Shown here: positions 1-8,214 of the stretch, one piece after another
How the letters are laid out: each line of letters opens with the position of its first letter
Numbering within the stretch: the stretch's first letter is position 1
Assembly (NCBI GenBank): GCA_003483885.1
Contig: DMXI01000564.1
Span: 1-25,354, forward strand
Origin: Microscillaceae bacterium
GTDB taxonomy: Bacteria > Bacteroidota > Bacteroidia > Cytophagales > Microscillaceae
Direction of reading: 5' to 3'
DNA length: 25,354 nucleotides
Program-made: the position numbers and the translations under genes
Notes under the pieces: generated by a model
The model's database searches: none
Told to the model about the DNA's origin: nothing
The model's input: the letters and a program-made list of their open reading frames with translations, nothing else

Positions 1-263
1 ATCGGGATTTACAATTAAATTGTTTCGCGATGCGATGACTAATTATTGATGTTTGATTATTAATTTTGCAAATATGATAATCAATTATGAGTTATGAATT
101 GATCAATTATATTCGCTTCGCGCCAACTTTTCATTTTTCACTTTTCGTTTTTCACTTAATAAGCTATGGACTAAAGAAACTACGAACTACCCACTCCTGG
201 CTATGAGCTAAAAACTATGGACTATTGACCGTCGACTGTGGACTAAATACTATAAGCAAACAC
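1..263. repeat. repetitive AT-rich intergenic segment at window start
   Basis: No gene is visible. A 14-base unit TTTTC(A/G)TTTTTCAC occurs twice head to tail at 128-141 and 142-155, differing at one base. A 10-base unit close to CTATGGACTA occurs at 164-173, 201-210 (CTATGAGCTA), 215-224 and 236-245 (CTGTGGACTA). The stretch lies downstream of the DUF2459 gene, which ends at 264 on the minus strand. I see no T-rich hairpin that would be its terminator. The left part is cut by the window edge, so a larger repeat may continue outside. Confidence 0.55.
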
Positions 264-977
264 CTACTTCAAATGATGAATGAGCCCTTGCTCGAGGGGA
301 GTCCAAATACCAGTACGAATATTCATTAATTTGAGTCCGCGATTGGTCCAGTTGTTACAGGTAAAAAAGAGGTGGTAAGAACGATGAGCCTCAAAGAAAA
401 AATCATAGGTACCATAACCCTGAGCTACATAATGAAATGTTTGGTCTTGCTTGATGATAAATGAGCTCAAGATAAACTTTACGAGTGCTTGGTATTGTTC
501 AAGAGAAACACTCAATCTATAAACATTGTCGGCTTGAGTATTGATACTCCGGTAAAAAGATACATGCATCAAGCTTTTGGTAGGCCATAACACTGCTTTT
601 AAGGTAGTACTCAGTGCGGGGAAACCTTCTTTGGTGGAATTCAGAAAAAATGCTTGGTCACCCCAGCCAAAACTTATCCATTGGTGCTGATAATAGCCTT
701 CAAAACGTGACTGAGCCAAATGTGATCGCCAATCTTTAGTAGTATGGCGTATGGGTAATACAAAATCGGTATGCATGCCATTACTCACTACATAAATATT
801 TACTGAGTCTTGACTTGTAGTTTGAGTACTTAGTTTACCTGTGGTAATCCAAGTACCCAACAATGCTGCCAATAGATATAAAGCAATTGCAAGTAGCAAC
901 ACTAAGGTTGCGCTCCATATCATTCGGATTGCTTTTTTAATAAATATGGCCATCAGCTTCATCGTTTCAAGAATCAC
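264..977 (-). CDS. DUF2459 / TIGR02117-type membrane-anchored protein
   Basis: Conserved protein of unknown function resembling the DUF2459 (TIGR02117) family. A single hydrophobic segment at about residues 20-42 is followed by a soluble domain, so it is probably anchored in the inner membrane with the domain outside. Family-like blocks are IYVVSNGMHTDFVLP (about 61-75), SFGWGDQAF (about 102-110) and CNNWTNRGLK near the C-terminus. The length (237 aa) fits the family. The reading frame opens with GTG at 977, which overlaps the upstream stop (GTGA). An ATG at 962 (232 aa) is an alternative start; both precede the membrane segment. It appears translationally coupled to the YjbR gene. No catalytic role is established for the family as far as I know; the conserved Cys, His and Asp suggest one but this is inference. 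Confidence 0.75.
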   Translation of the reverse strand: MILETMKLMAIFIKKAIRMIWSATLVLLLAIALYLLAALLGTWITTGKLSTQTTSQDSVNIYVVSNGMHTDFVLPIRHTTKDWRSHLAQSRFEGYYQHQWISFGWGDQAFFLNSTKEGFPALSTTLKAVLWPTKSLMHVSFYRSINTQADNVYRLSVSLEQYQALVKFILSSFIIKQDQTFHYVAQGYGTYDFFFEAHRSYHLFFTCNNWTNRGLKLMNIRTGIWTPLEQGLIHHLK

Positions 978-1330
978 TCCATTGCTGCCAGTTCTTCTTT
1001 CGTTTTCTTTGGCAATTTGGCTACTACCAAATCATACGAATGCTTAATCCATTCCTGCATTTCCTGGTCAGGCATATCGCTGTTGTTTACAATGGTATTC
1101 CAATGTTTTTTGTTCATATGATAGCCAGGTTTTACAGCGTCATACTGCTCTCTCAGTTCTACTGCGGTGCCAGGGTCACACTTTACATTAATGCTCTCAA
1201 AACTCTCTATACCTGTGAGCGCAAACATCTTCCCCATTACTTTAAATACAAGCGTATCTTCATCAAAAGGTAGTTCTTCGGTTACACCCTTCATTTTAAT
1301 ACAATATTCTCTGAATTCTTCAATGTTCAT
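974..1330 (-). CDS. MmcQ/YjbR family protein (DUF419)
   Basis: A 118-aa protein with the layout of the MmcQ/YjbR (DUF419) family, which has a CyaY-like fold often described as DNA-binding-like; its cellular role is unsettled. Recognisable blocks are MNIEEFREYCIKMKGVTEELPF at the N-terminus, DTLVFKVMGKMFAL near 25-38, INVKCDPG near 47-54, and GYHMNKKHWNTI near 69-80, the usual 'lKw..v' end block. The length matches the single-domain family. It is the first gene of a two-gene minus-strand unit: its TGA overlaps the GTG of the DUF2459 gene by 4 bases. A candidate -7 box lies upstream at 1393-1400. It diverges from the metalloprotease gene. Confidence 0.85.
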   Translation of the reverse strand: MNIEEFREYCIKMKGVTEELPFDEDTLVFKVMGKMFALTGIESFESINVKCDPGTAVELREQYDAVKPGYHMNKKHWNTIVNNSDMPDQEMQEWIKHSYDLVVAKLPKKTKEELAAME

Positions 1331-1392
1331 AACTTACGTGATTTGGAATGATTATTTTGCTAATTTACAATTTCATTTGCTTTTTTTATAAG

Positions 1393-1400
1393 CAAAACTA
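1393..1400 (-). promoter_or_regulatory. candidate -7 promoter box for the YjbR-DUF2459 pair
   Basis: Minus-strand TAGTTTTG fits the Bacteroidota -7 consensus TAnnTTTG and lies 62 bases upstream of the ATG at 1330. A TTG about 23 bases further upstream is a loose -33 match. Only the -7 part is convincing. Confidence 0.35.
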
Positions 1401-1441
1401 GATTTTGTGTGGACGCCATTTCGCAATTACTCTACAAAACA

Positions 1442-1473
1442 TTGGGCAAAATTTAAACTTTAAGATATTTTTG
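1442..1473 (+). promoter_or_regulatory. promoter of the metalloprotease gene
   Basis: TTG at 1442-1444, a 21-base spacer and TATTTTTG at 1466-1473 fit the Bacteroidota housekeeping promoter (TTTG / 19-21 bases / TAnnTTTG). This puts a transcript start near 1480 and a leader of about 90 bases before the ATG at 1571. Confidence 0.6.
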
Positions 1474-1570
1474 ATAAATATTCAGCGTGACTATGGATAA
1501 GCCCACAAACAACAAGACAAGCTACGTCTAAACTTTTATACATACAGCATTCAATAAACACAGATTACCG

Positions 1571-4051
1571 ATGTACAAAAAACTACTGATAGCAATCATT
1601 ATCTGCTGGCCTTTAGGCATATGGGCGCAGGTGCAAATAGGAACTCCTACCATCAAGCAAAAAACTGCTGGGCTAAAAAAATACCCAGGTTATTTTAATT
1701 TTTATTGGGATGAAGAAAATGGTAAAATCTGGTTAGAAATTGATAAACTCGATCAAGAGGTTTTATATGTAAATTCATTGGCAGCAGGAGTGGGGTCAAA
1801 CGATATTGGCCTGGATCGTGGGCAACTAGGAGATACCAGAATTGTAACGTTCCAAAAAGTAGGCAATAAAGTTTTGATGATTCAACCAAACTATGATTAT
1901 AGAGCTAATTCAAACAATGATGCTGAAAAACAAGCCGTAGCCTTGGCATTTGCTCAATCGGCAATTTGGGGGTTTCGGGTAAGTGCCGAAGAAGGTAGTG
2001 GCAAAAACAAACGGGTGTTGGTAGATGCTACCGCTTTTTACATGCGCGACGCTCACGGAGTTAGTGGCACTTTACGCAATAGACAACAAGGAAGCTATCG
2101 TTTAGACAAGTCTCGTTCTGCTTTTTATCTACCCCGCACCAAAAACTTCCCCAAAAACACCGAAGTAGAAGTAACCCTTACCTTTACTGGAAATGCCAAA
2201 GGGGGATATATTCGCAGTGTGACTCCTTCTCCTGAAGCAGTAACGATTCGTCAACATCACTCGTTGGTAGAGCTTCCTGATAACAATTATAAGCCTCGCC
2301 GGTTTGATCCCCGCTCAGGCTATTGGCGTCGTACTTATGTAGATTATGCCAGTGGGCTTAATGAACGTATCGTGAAAAGTGTAATTCCTCGCCACCGTTT
2401 GAAGAAAAAAAATCCCCGCGCGAGCATAAGTGAGGCAGTAGAACCCATTGTATACTATATTGACCCTGGAGTGCCCGAGCCTATTAAATCGGCTATGTTA
2501 GAAGGTGGAAGTTGGTGGAACCAAGCTTTTGAATCGGCTGGATATAAAAATGGTTTTCAAATAAAAGTACTGCCACAAGGGGCTGATCCTATGGATTTGC
2601 GTTACAATGTGGTCAATTGGGTGCATCGTTCTACCCGTGGTTGGTCTTATGGGGCATCGGTGACAGACCCTCGTACTGGAGAAATTATCAAAGGGCACGT
2701 TACCCTTGGGTCTTTGCGTTTACGCCAAGATTATCTAATTGCAGAAGGTTTGTTGGCCCCTTACAAAAATGGTAAGCAAGTACCCAAAGATATGCAAGAA
2801 ATTGCCCTGGCTCGTTTACGTCAATTGGTAGCACACGAAATTGGTCATACTTTGGGTTTATCGCATAACTTTGCTTCAAGTGTCAACAATCGCGCTTCAG
2901 TAATGGACTACCCTCATCCTTTGATTAAAATAAAAAGCAACGGCTCTATTGACTGGTCAGATGCTTATGCTACTGGTATTGGCGAATGGGACAAAGTAGC
3001 GATTCAATATGGCTACTCTGACTTCCCTCCTGGTACCAATGAAGAAACAGCCCTGAATAAAATTATTGAAGATGCGATTAAAAAAGGGATGTATTATATC
3101 TCTGATGCGGATGCTCGCCCTCGAGGTGGTGCTCATCCTTTGGCTCATTTGTGGGATAATGGCGCTAGCGCTGCCGATGAACTCAATCGCGTGATGAAAC
3201 TCCGCGCCAAAGCATTAGAAAATTTCTCAGCCAACAATATTCGCGTGGGGGAACCTATGTCCAACCTTGAGGATGTACTTGTGCCTATTTATTTGTTACA
3301 CCGTTATCAGATCGAGGCGGCTTCCAAAGTAGTAGGAGGGTTATATTATACGTATGCATTACGTGGTGATAACCAGCAAGTGACCAAAATTGTACCTGCC
3401 AAAGCGCAACAAAAAGCCTTGCAAGCCTTACTTGGTACCATCCAACCTGAAGCTTTGGTATTATCAGAAAAACTCCTCAAAATACTCCCTCCAAAAGCTT
3501 ATGGTTATAACCGAGGTCGCGAAAACTTTAAGCCTCGCACTGGGGTTGCATTTGACCCTATGGCTGCTGCCGAAACTGCTACCAATATGACTGTCTCTCT
3601 GCTTTTGCATCACGAAAGAGCCGCTCGATTGATACAATATCACGCTCGCAATGGTCAAAACCCTGGTTTTGAACAAGTAGTAAAGAAATTGATGGATGCT
3701 ACCTGGAAGACAAGCTTTAAAAACGGACAATTGGCCGAAATACAGCGAGTTGTAAACAATATAGTGCTATACCAACTCATGAAACTTGCCAGCCATAAGG
3801 GAGCCGCTTCGCAAGTGCGAGCAATTGCTAGTTATGAGCTTCAGGAATTGAAAGAATGGTTAGAAAATAAAAGAAAATCTACTAAGGATGAAGCAGCCAA
3901 AGCCCATTATTTCTTTGCCATTTCGGAGATCAACAAGTTCCAAAAAGGGGATAACAAAATGAAGTTTACTACACCTGCTTCGGCTCCTGCCGGATCACCC
4001 ATTGGAAGTGGATTCAATCTTCATCATGCCTGTGGGTGTGACAAATTTTAG
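1571..4051 (+). CDS. secreted zinc-dependent metalloprotease (DUF5117/DUF4953 type)
   Basis: Large secreted protease-like protein of 826 aa. Residues 1-20 form a signal peptide (KK, hydrophobic core, ending ...GIWAQ). The zinc site is HEIGHTLGLSH, H422/E423/H426/H432, the HExxHxxGxxH signature of metzincins, followed by a Met-turn-like SVMDYP about 15-20 residues later. The long N-terminal part (about 25-400) and the C-terminal helical part (about 560-790) match in layout the Bacteroidota 'zinc-dependent metalloprotease' proteins with DUF5118/DUF5117/DUF4953 domains, usually about 800-850 aa. Substrates are unknown; an envelope or extracellular role is inferred. The extreme C-terminus carries an odd HHACGCDKF tail after a Ser/Pro/Gly-rich linker. 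It has its own promoter at 1442-1473 and a strong terminator at 4086-4117, so it is probably transcribed alone. Confidence 0.85.
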   Translation: MYKKLLIAIIICWPLGIWAQVQIGTPTIKQKTAGLKKYPGYFNFYWDEENGKIWLEIDKLDQEVLYVNSLAAGVGSNDIGLDRGQLGDTRIVTFQKVGNKVLMIQPNYDYRANSNNDAEKQAVALAFAQSAIWGFRVSAEEGSGKNKRVLVDATAFYMRDAHGVSGTLRNRQQGSYRLDKSRSAFYLPRTKNFPKNTEVEVTLTFTGNAKGGYIRSVTPSPEAVTIRQHHSLVELPDNNYKPRRFDPRSGYWRRTYVDYASGLNERIVKSVIPRHRLKKKNPRASISEAVEPIVYYIDPGVPEPIKSAMLEGGSWWNQAFESAGYKNGFQIKVLPQGADPMDLRYNVVNWVHRSTRGWSYGASVTDPRTGEIIKGHVTLGSLRLRQDYLIAEGLLAPYKNGKQVPKDMQEIALARLRQLVAHEIGHTLGLSHNFASSVNNRASVMDYPHPLIKIKSNGSIDWSDAYATGIGEWDKVAIQYGYSDFPPGTNEETALNKIIEDAIKKGMYYISDADARPRGGAHPLAHLWDNGASAADELNRVMKLRAKALENFSANNIRVGEPMSNLEDVLVPIYLLHRYQIEAASKVVGGLYYTYALRGDNQQVTKIVPAKAQQKALQALLGTIQPEALVLSEKLLKILPPKAYGYNRGRENFKPRTGVAFDPMAAAETATNMTVSLLLHHERAARLIQYHARNGQNPGFEQVVKKLMDATWKTSFKNGQLAEIQRVVNNIVLYQLMKLASHKGAASQVRAIASYELQELKEWLENKRKSTKDEAAKAHYFFAISEINKFQKGDNKMKFTTPASAPAGSPIGSGFNLHHACGCDKF

Positions 4052-4085
4052 TAAACTATTCACTTTTTACCTGCAATCATTACCC

Positions 4086-4117
4086 AAAAAGCATAGATAT
4101 TCGTATCTATGCTTTTT
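4086..4117 (+). terminator. intrinsic terminator after the metalloprotease gene
   Basis: A perfect 14-bp stem (left arm 4086-4099, right arm 4104-4117) with a TTCG loop at 4100-4103. The arm is AAAAAGCATAGATA, so the right arm ends in TTTTT and the signal could work in both directions. It lies 34 bases after the TAA and 25 bases before the ATG of the next gene. That supports the downstream start at 4143 rather than an in-frame ATG at 4002 inside the protease gene. Confidence 0.8.
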
Positions 4118-4142
4118 GTATACTAGCCCTAGCCTGTTCATT

Positions 4143-4997
4143 ATGAAATCCATCCTATATGTTACCGACTTATACTACAAAGCCAAAGGTCGCAACTACT
4201 ACGAAGAAGATTTATACATTACCTCTTGCTTCAAAGACCATTTCAATGTGTTGATTTGTCATCCACACCAAGTATTAGAGTTTTTGGATGTGGCCGATAT
4301 GATCATCATCAGAAACTCAGGTTCTATTATCTACTATAAAGAATATTACGAGAAATTTGTGGAAGAAGCCCGTTATCGTAATGTGACGGTTTTCAACTCA
4401 TTGGATGGCAAAGGCGATATGCAGGGCAAACAATATTTGCTGGAACTCACTCAATTAGGATTTCCAGTGATTCCTACCATCGAGCACACCGACGATTTAG
4501 ACATTAGTATTTTAGGAGAAGCCACAAGGTATATTGTCAAGCCTAAATTTGGCGCAGATTCTATAGGGATGAAAGTACTCGCCAAAGATGCGCTGCACAA
4601 CCAAGACTTGCAAGGGATGCTAGTGCAACCTTTTATCAGTTTTAACTATGAACTGTCTTTTTACTTTCTAAATAATCAGTTTGAATATGCCTTATATGCT
4701 CCCAACAAAAGTAAAAGGTGGGAACTAGAAGAGTTTATTCCCAATGAGACCGATTTAGATTTTGCCCGTAAGTTTGTTCAATGGAACAATATGGAGTGTG
4801 GCATCCAGCGGGTAGATGCTTGCCGTTTGCCCAATGGTAATTTGTTGTTGGTAGAACTGGAAGACCTCAATCCATTTTTATCGCTGGACAAACTCAGTGA
4901 ATCTAATAAAGTACAATTTGTTGAGAATTTTATTACAGCTATTGCCCAGCACGACCAAATACTGACTACCGAAGAAAATGAATCAATAGATCAATGA
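4143..4997 (+). CDS. ATP-grasp family protein (RimK-like)
   Basis: A 284-aa protein with features of an ATP-grasp ligase, the fold that joins a carboxylate to an amine through an acyl phosphate. RYIVKPKFGADSIGMKVL (about residues 128-145) resembles the nucleotide-binding strand and glycine loop. VDACRLPNGNLLLVELEDLNPF (about 224-245) resembles the catalytic Mg-binding segment with acidic residue and Asn (E..N). The N-terminal third (about 1-90) would be the pre-ATP-grasp domain. The frame stays open upstream to 4002, but ATG at 4143 is chosen because the preceding terminator (4086-4117) lies between. No substrate-defining neighbour is present. The partner substrate is unknown, and the family assignment is by pattern, not a close named homologue. 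Confidence 0.65.
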   Translation: MKSILYVTDLYYKAKGRNYYEEDLYITSCFKDHFNVLICHPHQVLEFLDVADMIIIRNSGSIIYYKEYYEKFVEEARYRNVTVFNSLDGKGDMQGKQYLLELTQLGFPVIPTIEHTDDLDISILGEATRYIVKPKFGADSIGMKVLAKDALHNQDLQGMLVQPFISFNYELSFYFLNNQFEYALYAPNKSKRWELEEFIPNETDLDFARKFVQWNNMECGIQRVDACRLPNGNLLLVELEDLNPFLSLDKLSESNKVQFVENFITAIAQHDQILTTEENESIDQ

Positions 4998-5068
4998 CAT
5001 TTGTCATCAAACGTTTTGGTGTTTTTACTCATATTTGCCTGCGTAAATCGAGTTAAATATTACATTTA

Positions 5069-5100
5069 TTTGGACTGATTATAAATAATCTCTATTTTTG
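5069..5100 (+). promoter_or_regulatory. promoter of the small Cys-motif protein gene
   Basis: TTTG at 5069-5072, a 20-base spacer and TATTTTTG at 5093-5100 form an almost ideal Bacteroidota promoter. The ATG is at 5128, which predicts a leader of about 20-25 bases. It is the best-matching promoter in the window. Confidence 0.7.
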
Positions 5101-5127
5101 CACTGATTAACAAAAGGCAATCAAAGA

Positions 5128-5481
5128 ATGATCAATGTACCGACTCATTTTATAGAAGTATACAAAACTCTCAACGGCGCTGTTTATCAATCAGATAAGG
5201 ATCGTTGTTTTTGGGTAGAATTCAACGGTGATCTTACTTCCTATAAGGTGCCCTGCTTGTATAAATTCAAGAAAGCGGTAGATGCAATAGACCTTGATTT
5301 GATGGCCTCAAACCCCGATGCAACTTACGATTACGAAATTATTGCGCCCTGCAGTTGTGATCGTTGTTATGTGCTTACACTTACCGAAATAGCTGAACTG
5401 AAAGATTTACTAAACGGTACTAAAGTAATGCTTGAGTTGAACAGTATTCTAAATGAAAGACTGTATTCCGCTTTTGTGTAA
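5128..5481 (+). CDS. small protein with a CxCxxC motif, unknown function
   Basis: A 117-aa soluble protein without signal peptide or membrane segment. The only distinctive motif is PCSCDRCYVLTL (about residues 74-85), a CxCxxC cluster that could bind zinc or another metal; two further Cys lie at about 27 and 43. It is followed by an amphipathic stretch typical of a helix (ELKDLLNG..VMLELNSIL). It vaguely recalls small Bacteroidota DUF6686-like proteins with a Cys pair followed by a short conserved segment, but I am not sure of that. It has its own strong promoter (5069-5100) and stands alone between the ATP-grasp and M16 genes. A real gene is likely because of the promoter placement. Confidence 0.6.
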   Translation: MINVPTHFIEVYKTLNGAVYQSDKDRCFWVEFNGDLTSYKVPCLYKFKKAVDAIDLDLMASNPDATYDYEIIAPCSCDRCYVLTLTEIAELKDLLNGTKVMLELNSILNERLYSAFV

Positions 5482-5712
5482 ATCTTTTTGTCATTACCTC
5501 CCAAGTTTTCTTGATAATACCAACAGGGGATAAAAGTACGAATGTTTACTCGAGAGAGTTGTTTGCTACGTACCACAATCAATGACCCTTGCTTTTTGGG
5601 ATACTATTCCGAAATATGCACGCCAAAAGTGTGACTTTTTACATGCGATTCCGTTCTATATAAGTATCACAGACTATCTCAAACAATCTATCAAGCTATA
5701 TTATATTCCCAT

Positions 5713-6948
5713 ATGATTGAATATCAATACTTTACACTTGAAAACGGCCTGCAAGTATATTTACACGAAGACAAAACAACACCTATAGCCGCGGTAAATA
5801 TTTTATACAATGTAGGATCCAAAGACGAAGATCAAACCAAAACAGGTTTTGCCCATTTGTTTGAGCACCTTATGTTTGGAGGTTCTCAAAACATACCTTC
5901 CTACGATGAACCTCTACAAAGAGTAGGCGGTGAAAACAATGCCTACACTACCCCCGACATTACCAATTATTATATCACTTTGCCGGTGGCTAATATTGAA
6001 ACTGCCTTTTGGCTTGAGTCAGACCGAATGATGAGCTTGTCTTTTGACCCGGAAGTATTAGAAACTCAGCGTAAGGTAGTGATAGAAGAATTTAAACAAA
6101 GATATTTGAACCAACCTTATGGGGATGTTTGGCTAAAGTTGCGTCCTATAGCATACCAAGTGCACCCTTATCGCTGGGCTACTATTGGCAAAGATATTTC
6201 ACATATTGAACGAGCCACTATGGAGGATGTCAAAGACTTTTTTCATAAGTTTTACATTCCCAACAATGCCATACTTGCTGTGGCAGGTAACATCGATATA
6301 CAGCGATTAAGGTATTTAGCCGAAAAATGGTTTGGGGATATTCCAGCAGGTGAAAACTATGTAAGAGATTTACCTAAGGAACCTAAACAAAGCGAAGCAC
6401 GCTATTTAGACACTGAAGGGGATGTACCCAATAATGCCATCTACAAGGTGTTTCATATGCCAGCACGTACCAACTCAGATTACTTTACGGCTGATTTGTT
6501 GAGCGATATACTTGGTAGAGGTAAATCTTCACGATTGTATAATCAGTTGGTAAAAGAGCAAAAAATATTCAACTCGGTAAATGCATACATTACTGGCTCA
6601 GTAGAACCTGGTATGTTAGTCGTTCATGGGAATTTAAATGATGGGGTTGCGCTAGAGCAAGGCGATGCTGCTATTCAAAAGATCATTGAGGAGGTGAAAA
6701 ATGAACAAATCAATGAAAAAGAGTTGAGTAAGGTGAAAAATCAGGCCGAATCTACCTTGGTATTTTCGGAAGTAGAGCTACTCACTCGGGTAATGAACCT
6801 GGCTTATGCTGCTATGTTAGGAGATGCACAATTGGTCAATACCGAATCACAAAAGATTCAAGCCGTAAAGCCCAATCAAATACAACAACTCGCGAACGAA
6901 ATATTGGTGCCCGAAAACAGTAGTACACTTTATTATCGTCATGCCTAG
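5713..6948 (+). CDS. M16 family zinc peptidase (pitrilysin/insulinase-like)
   Basis: A 411-aa protein equal to one half of a classical two-domain M16 peptidase. The inverted zinc motif HLFEH is at H48, E51 and H52, with the distal acidic ligand in VVIEEFKQR (E125 or E126). Other family blocks are LENGLQVYLHED at the N-terminus, GFAHLFEHLMFGG, GGENNAYTT and the C-terminal half starting near 'HMPARTNSDYF' with GRGKSSRLYNQLV. No signal peptide is visible, so it is probably cytoplasmic, or acts with a partner. Many Bacteroidota encode two such ~410-440-aa M16 proteins, one catalytic and one not; this one keeps the catalytic residues and no partner is next to it. The ATG at 5713 is preceded by a 231-base gap with no clear promoter. 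The substrate is unknown; small peptides are the usual targets of this family. Confidence 0.9.
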   Translation: MIEYQYFTLENGLQVYLHEDKTTPIAAVNILYNVGSKDEDQTKTGFAHLFEHLMFGGSQNIPSYDEPLQRVGGENNAYTTPDITNYYITLPVANIETAFWLESDRMMSLSFDPEVLETQRKVVIEEFKQRYLNQPYGDVWLKLRPIAYQVHPYRWATIGKDISHIERATMEDVKDFFHKFYIPNNAILAVAGNIDIQRLRYLAEKWFGDIPAGENYVRDLPKEPKQSEARYLDTEGDVPNNAIYKVFHMPARTNSDYFTADLLSDILGRGKSSRLYNQLVKEQKIFNSVNAYITGSVEPGMLVVHGNLNDGVALEQGDAAIQKIIEEVKNEQINEKELSKVKNQAESTLVFSEVELLTRVMNLAYAAMLGDAQLVNTESQKIQAVKPNQIQQLANEILVPENSSTLYYRHA

Positions 6949-7031
6949 ACCTGACGAGTGCTCGCCAAAAATTTGATTTATGAAATTAAAATTTTGATAT
7001 TGAGCGCATTCATTCATTAAATAAAAAAACT

Positions 7032-7511
7032 GTGAAAATACGAGTAGGTCAAGGATACGACGTGCACCAACTGGAAGAAGGCGCTGACTTTTGGCTGGGA
7101 GGAATCAAAATCCCTCATACCCACGGAGCGGTGGGCCATTCTGATGCTGATGTGTTGATTCATACCATTTGTGATGCGCTTTTGGGTGCGGCTAATATGC
7201 GGGATATTGGGTATCATTTTTCAGACAAAGACCCAAAATATAAAGGAATTGATAGTAAAATTTTGCTCAAGGAGGTGGTAAAATTACTTACGGATGCCCA
7301 GTACGAAATAGGCAATATAGATGCGGTAGTTTGTTTACAGGAACCCAAAATAGGGAAATTTATTCCTGAAATACAGCAGTGCCTTGCCGATGTAATGGCC
7401 ATTCCAGTAGAAGATATTTCAATAAAAGCCACTACTACCGAACGTTTAGGCTTTGTAGGACGTAAAGAGGGTGTAGCCGCGATGGCTACCACATTAATTT
7501 TTAAAAAATAA
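7032..7511 (+). CDS. ispF: 2-C-methyl-D-erythritol 2,4-cyclodiphosphate synthase
   Basis: Fifth enzyme of the MEP isoprenoid pathway: it cyclises 4-diphosphocytidyl-2-C-methyl-erythritol 2-phosphate, releasing CMP. The 159-aa length is exactly the family size. The conserved start RVGQGYDVH carries zinc ligands D10 and H12, with the third ligand H44 in DADVLIHTICDALLGAA. The segments DIGYHFSDKDPKYKGIDS and the end block KATTTERLGFVGRKEGVAA are also diagnostic. The start codon is GTG at 7032, which gives the correct N-terminus for the family. The gene stands alone rather than fused or next to ispD. It lies 83 bases after the M16 peptidase gene and may be read from it. Confidence 0.97.
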   Translation: MKIRVGQGYDVHQLEEGADFWLGGIKIPHTHGAVGHSDADVLIHTICDALLGAANMRDIGYHFSDKDPKYKGIDSKILLKEVVKLLTDAQYEIGNIDAVVCLQEPKIGKFIPEIQQCLADVMAIPVEDISIKATTTERLGFVGRKEGVAAMATTLIFKK

Positions 7512-7611
7512 CTAAAAACTTTTGTCCATTTAGTTACCTCTTTGCAAGTACATAGATATAGATACAGACTTTTTTATAAAAAAGTGGAATAAACAGTATT
7601 GTTTTTTTAGT

Positions 7612-7619
7612 TATTTTTG
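7612..7619 (+). promoter_or_regulatory. -7 promoter box of the lipoprotein gene
   Basis: TATTTTTG fits TAnnTTTG and sits 29 bases before the ATG at 7649. A transcript start near 7626 would exclude the upstream in-frame TTG at 7622 as a start. No good TTTG is found at the right -33 distance. Confidence 0.5.
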
Positions 7620-7648
7620 CTTTGATATATTTAAAATCTCGAGAAATT

Positions 7649-8074
7649 ATGAAAAAAAATTATTTTTCTCTATTACTAACGACCCTTGTTGGTGTGTTCT
7701 TATTTACCGCCTGTGGTGGTGGTGGCGGTGATGCCGGGCCAAGTTCTGCTGACCTGCTAACTGCTAAGACCTGGACCATCTCTAGTGTAATAGACGAAAC
7801 CAATAGTGGGACAGATGTGACATCAAGCTTTGCCAGTAAAACGGCCAAATTTAATACTGATAACACTTACACGCATAATTTGGGCAGCACTACCGAAACT
7901 GGTACTTATTCTTTTGGAGGCAATACCTTAAGCTTGACTCCTTCAAGTGGTACTCCTTATGCGGCTACTTTCACTAATGTTACAGTAACTGACAGTCAAC
8001 TAACTTTTAAAGTGACCATTACTAACGCCAAAACTGGTGATGTAACTTATGCCGTAACAATGACAGGAAGTTAA
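7649..8074 (+). CDS. small lipoprotein with a lipocalin-like beta domain
   Basis: A 141-aa lipoprotein. The signal peptide ends in the lipobox LFTAC with the acylated Cys at 22, followed by a poly-Gly stretch and a short linker. The rest (about 35-141) is Ser/Thr-rich and predicted to be mainly beta strand, with the pattern 'LLTAKTWTISSV', 'FNTDNTYTHN', 'GTYSFGGNTLSL', 'YAVTMTGS'. This is typical of the lipocalin-like (Lipocalin_4) or DUF5004-like secreted proteins of Bacteroidota. It would sit on the outer membrane or the periplasmic side. An upstream TTG at 7622 would spoil the signal peptide, so ATG 7649 is preferred. The gene is monocistronic, with a promoter before it and a terminator after it. 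The specific function is unknown. Confidence 0.75.
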   Translation: MKKNYFSLLLTTLVGVFLFTACGGGGGDAGPSSADLLTAKTWTISSVIDETNSGTDVTSSFASKTAKFNTDNTYTHNLGSTTETGTYSFGGNTLSLTPSSGTPYAATFTNVTVTDSQLTFKVTITNAKTGDVTYAVTMTGS

Positions 8075-8095
8075 TTTCCACGATTATTAAGATAT

Positions 8096-8134
8096 AAAAA
8101 AACGTCTTTTGTAAACCACAAGAGACGTTTTTTT
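8096..8134. terminator. bidirectional terminator between the lipoprotein and kinase genes
   Basis: A hairpin AACGTCTTTTGT (8101-8112) / ACAAGAGACGTT (8118-8129) has one G-T pair and a 5-base loop. It is flanked by five A on the left and five further T on the right. It sits between two convergent genes (lipoprotein ending 8074, kinase ending 8215) and has tract symmetry to terminate both. Confidence 0.8.
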
Positions 8135-8214
8135 ATGTTTTAAATATAATGATTCGTTTAGTAAAACATCCTTTGTTGGTGTCATTTTGCTTAAACACAC
8201 AACAAAGGAATGGG

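Noticed and set aside
1376..1396. TTTGCTT...AAGCAAA hairpin
   Set aside because: It lies between divergent starts, so it is not a terminator, and it is short enough to be chance.
4002..4142. Upstream in-frame ATG for the ATP-grasp gene
   Set aside because: It overlaps the protease gene and crosses a strong intrinsic terminator; the start at 4143 gives a natural N-terminus.
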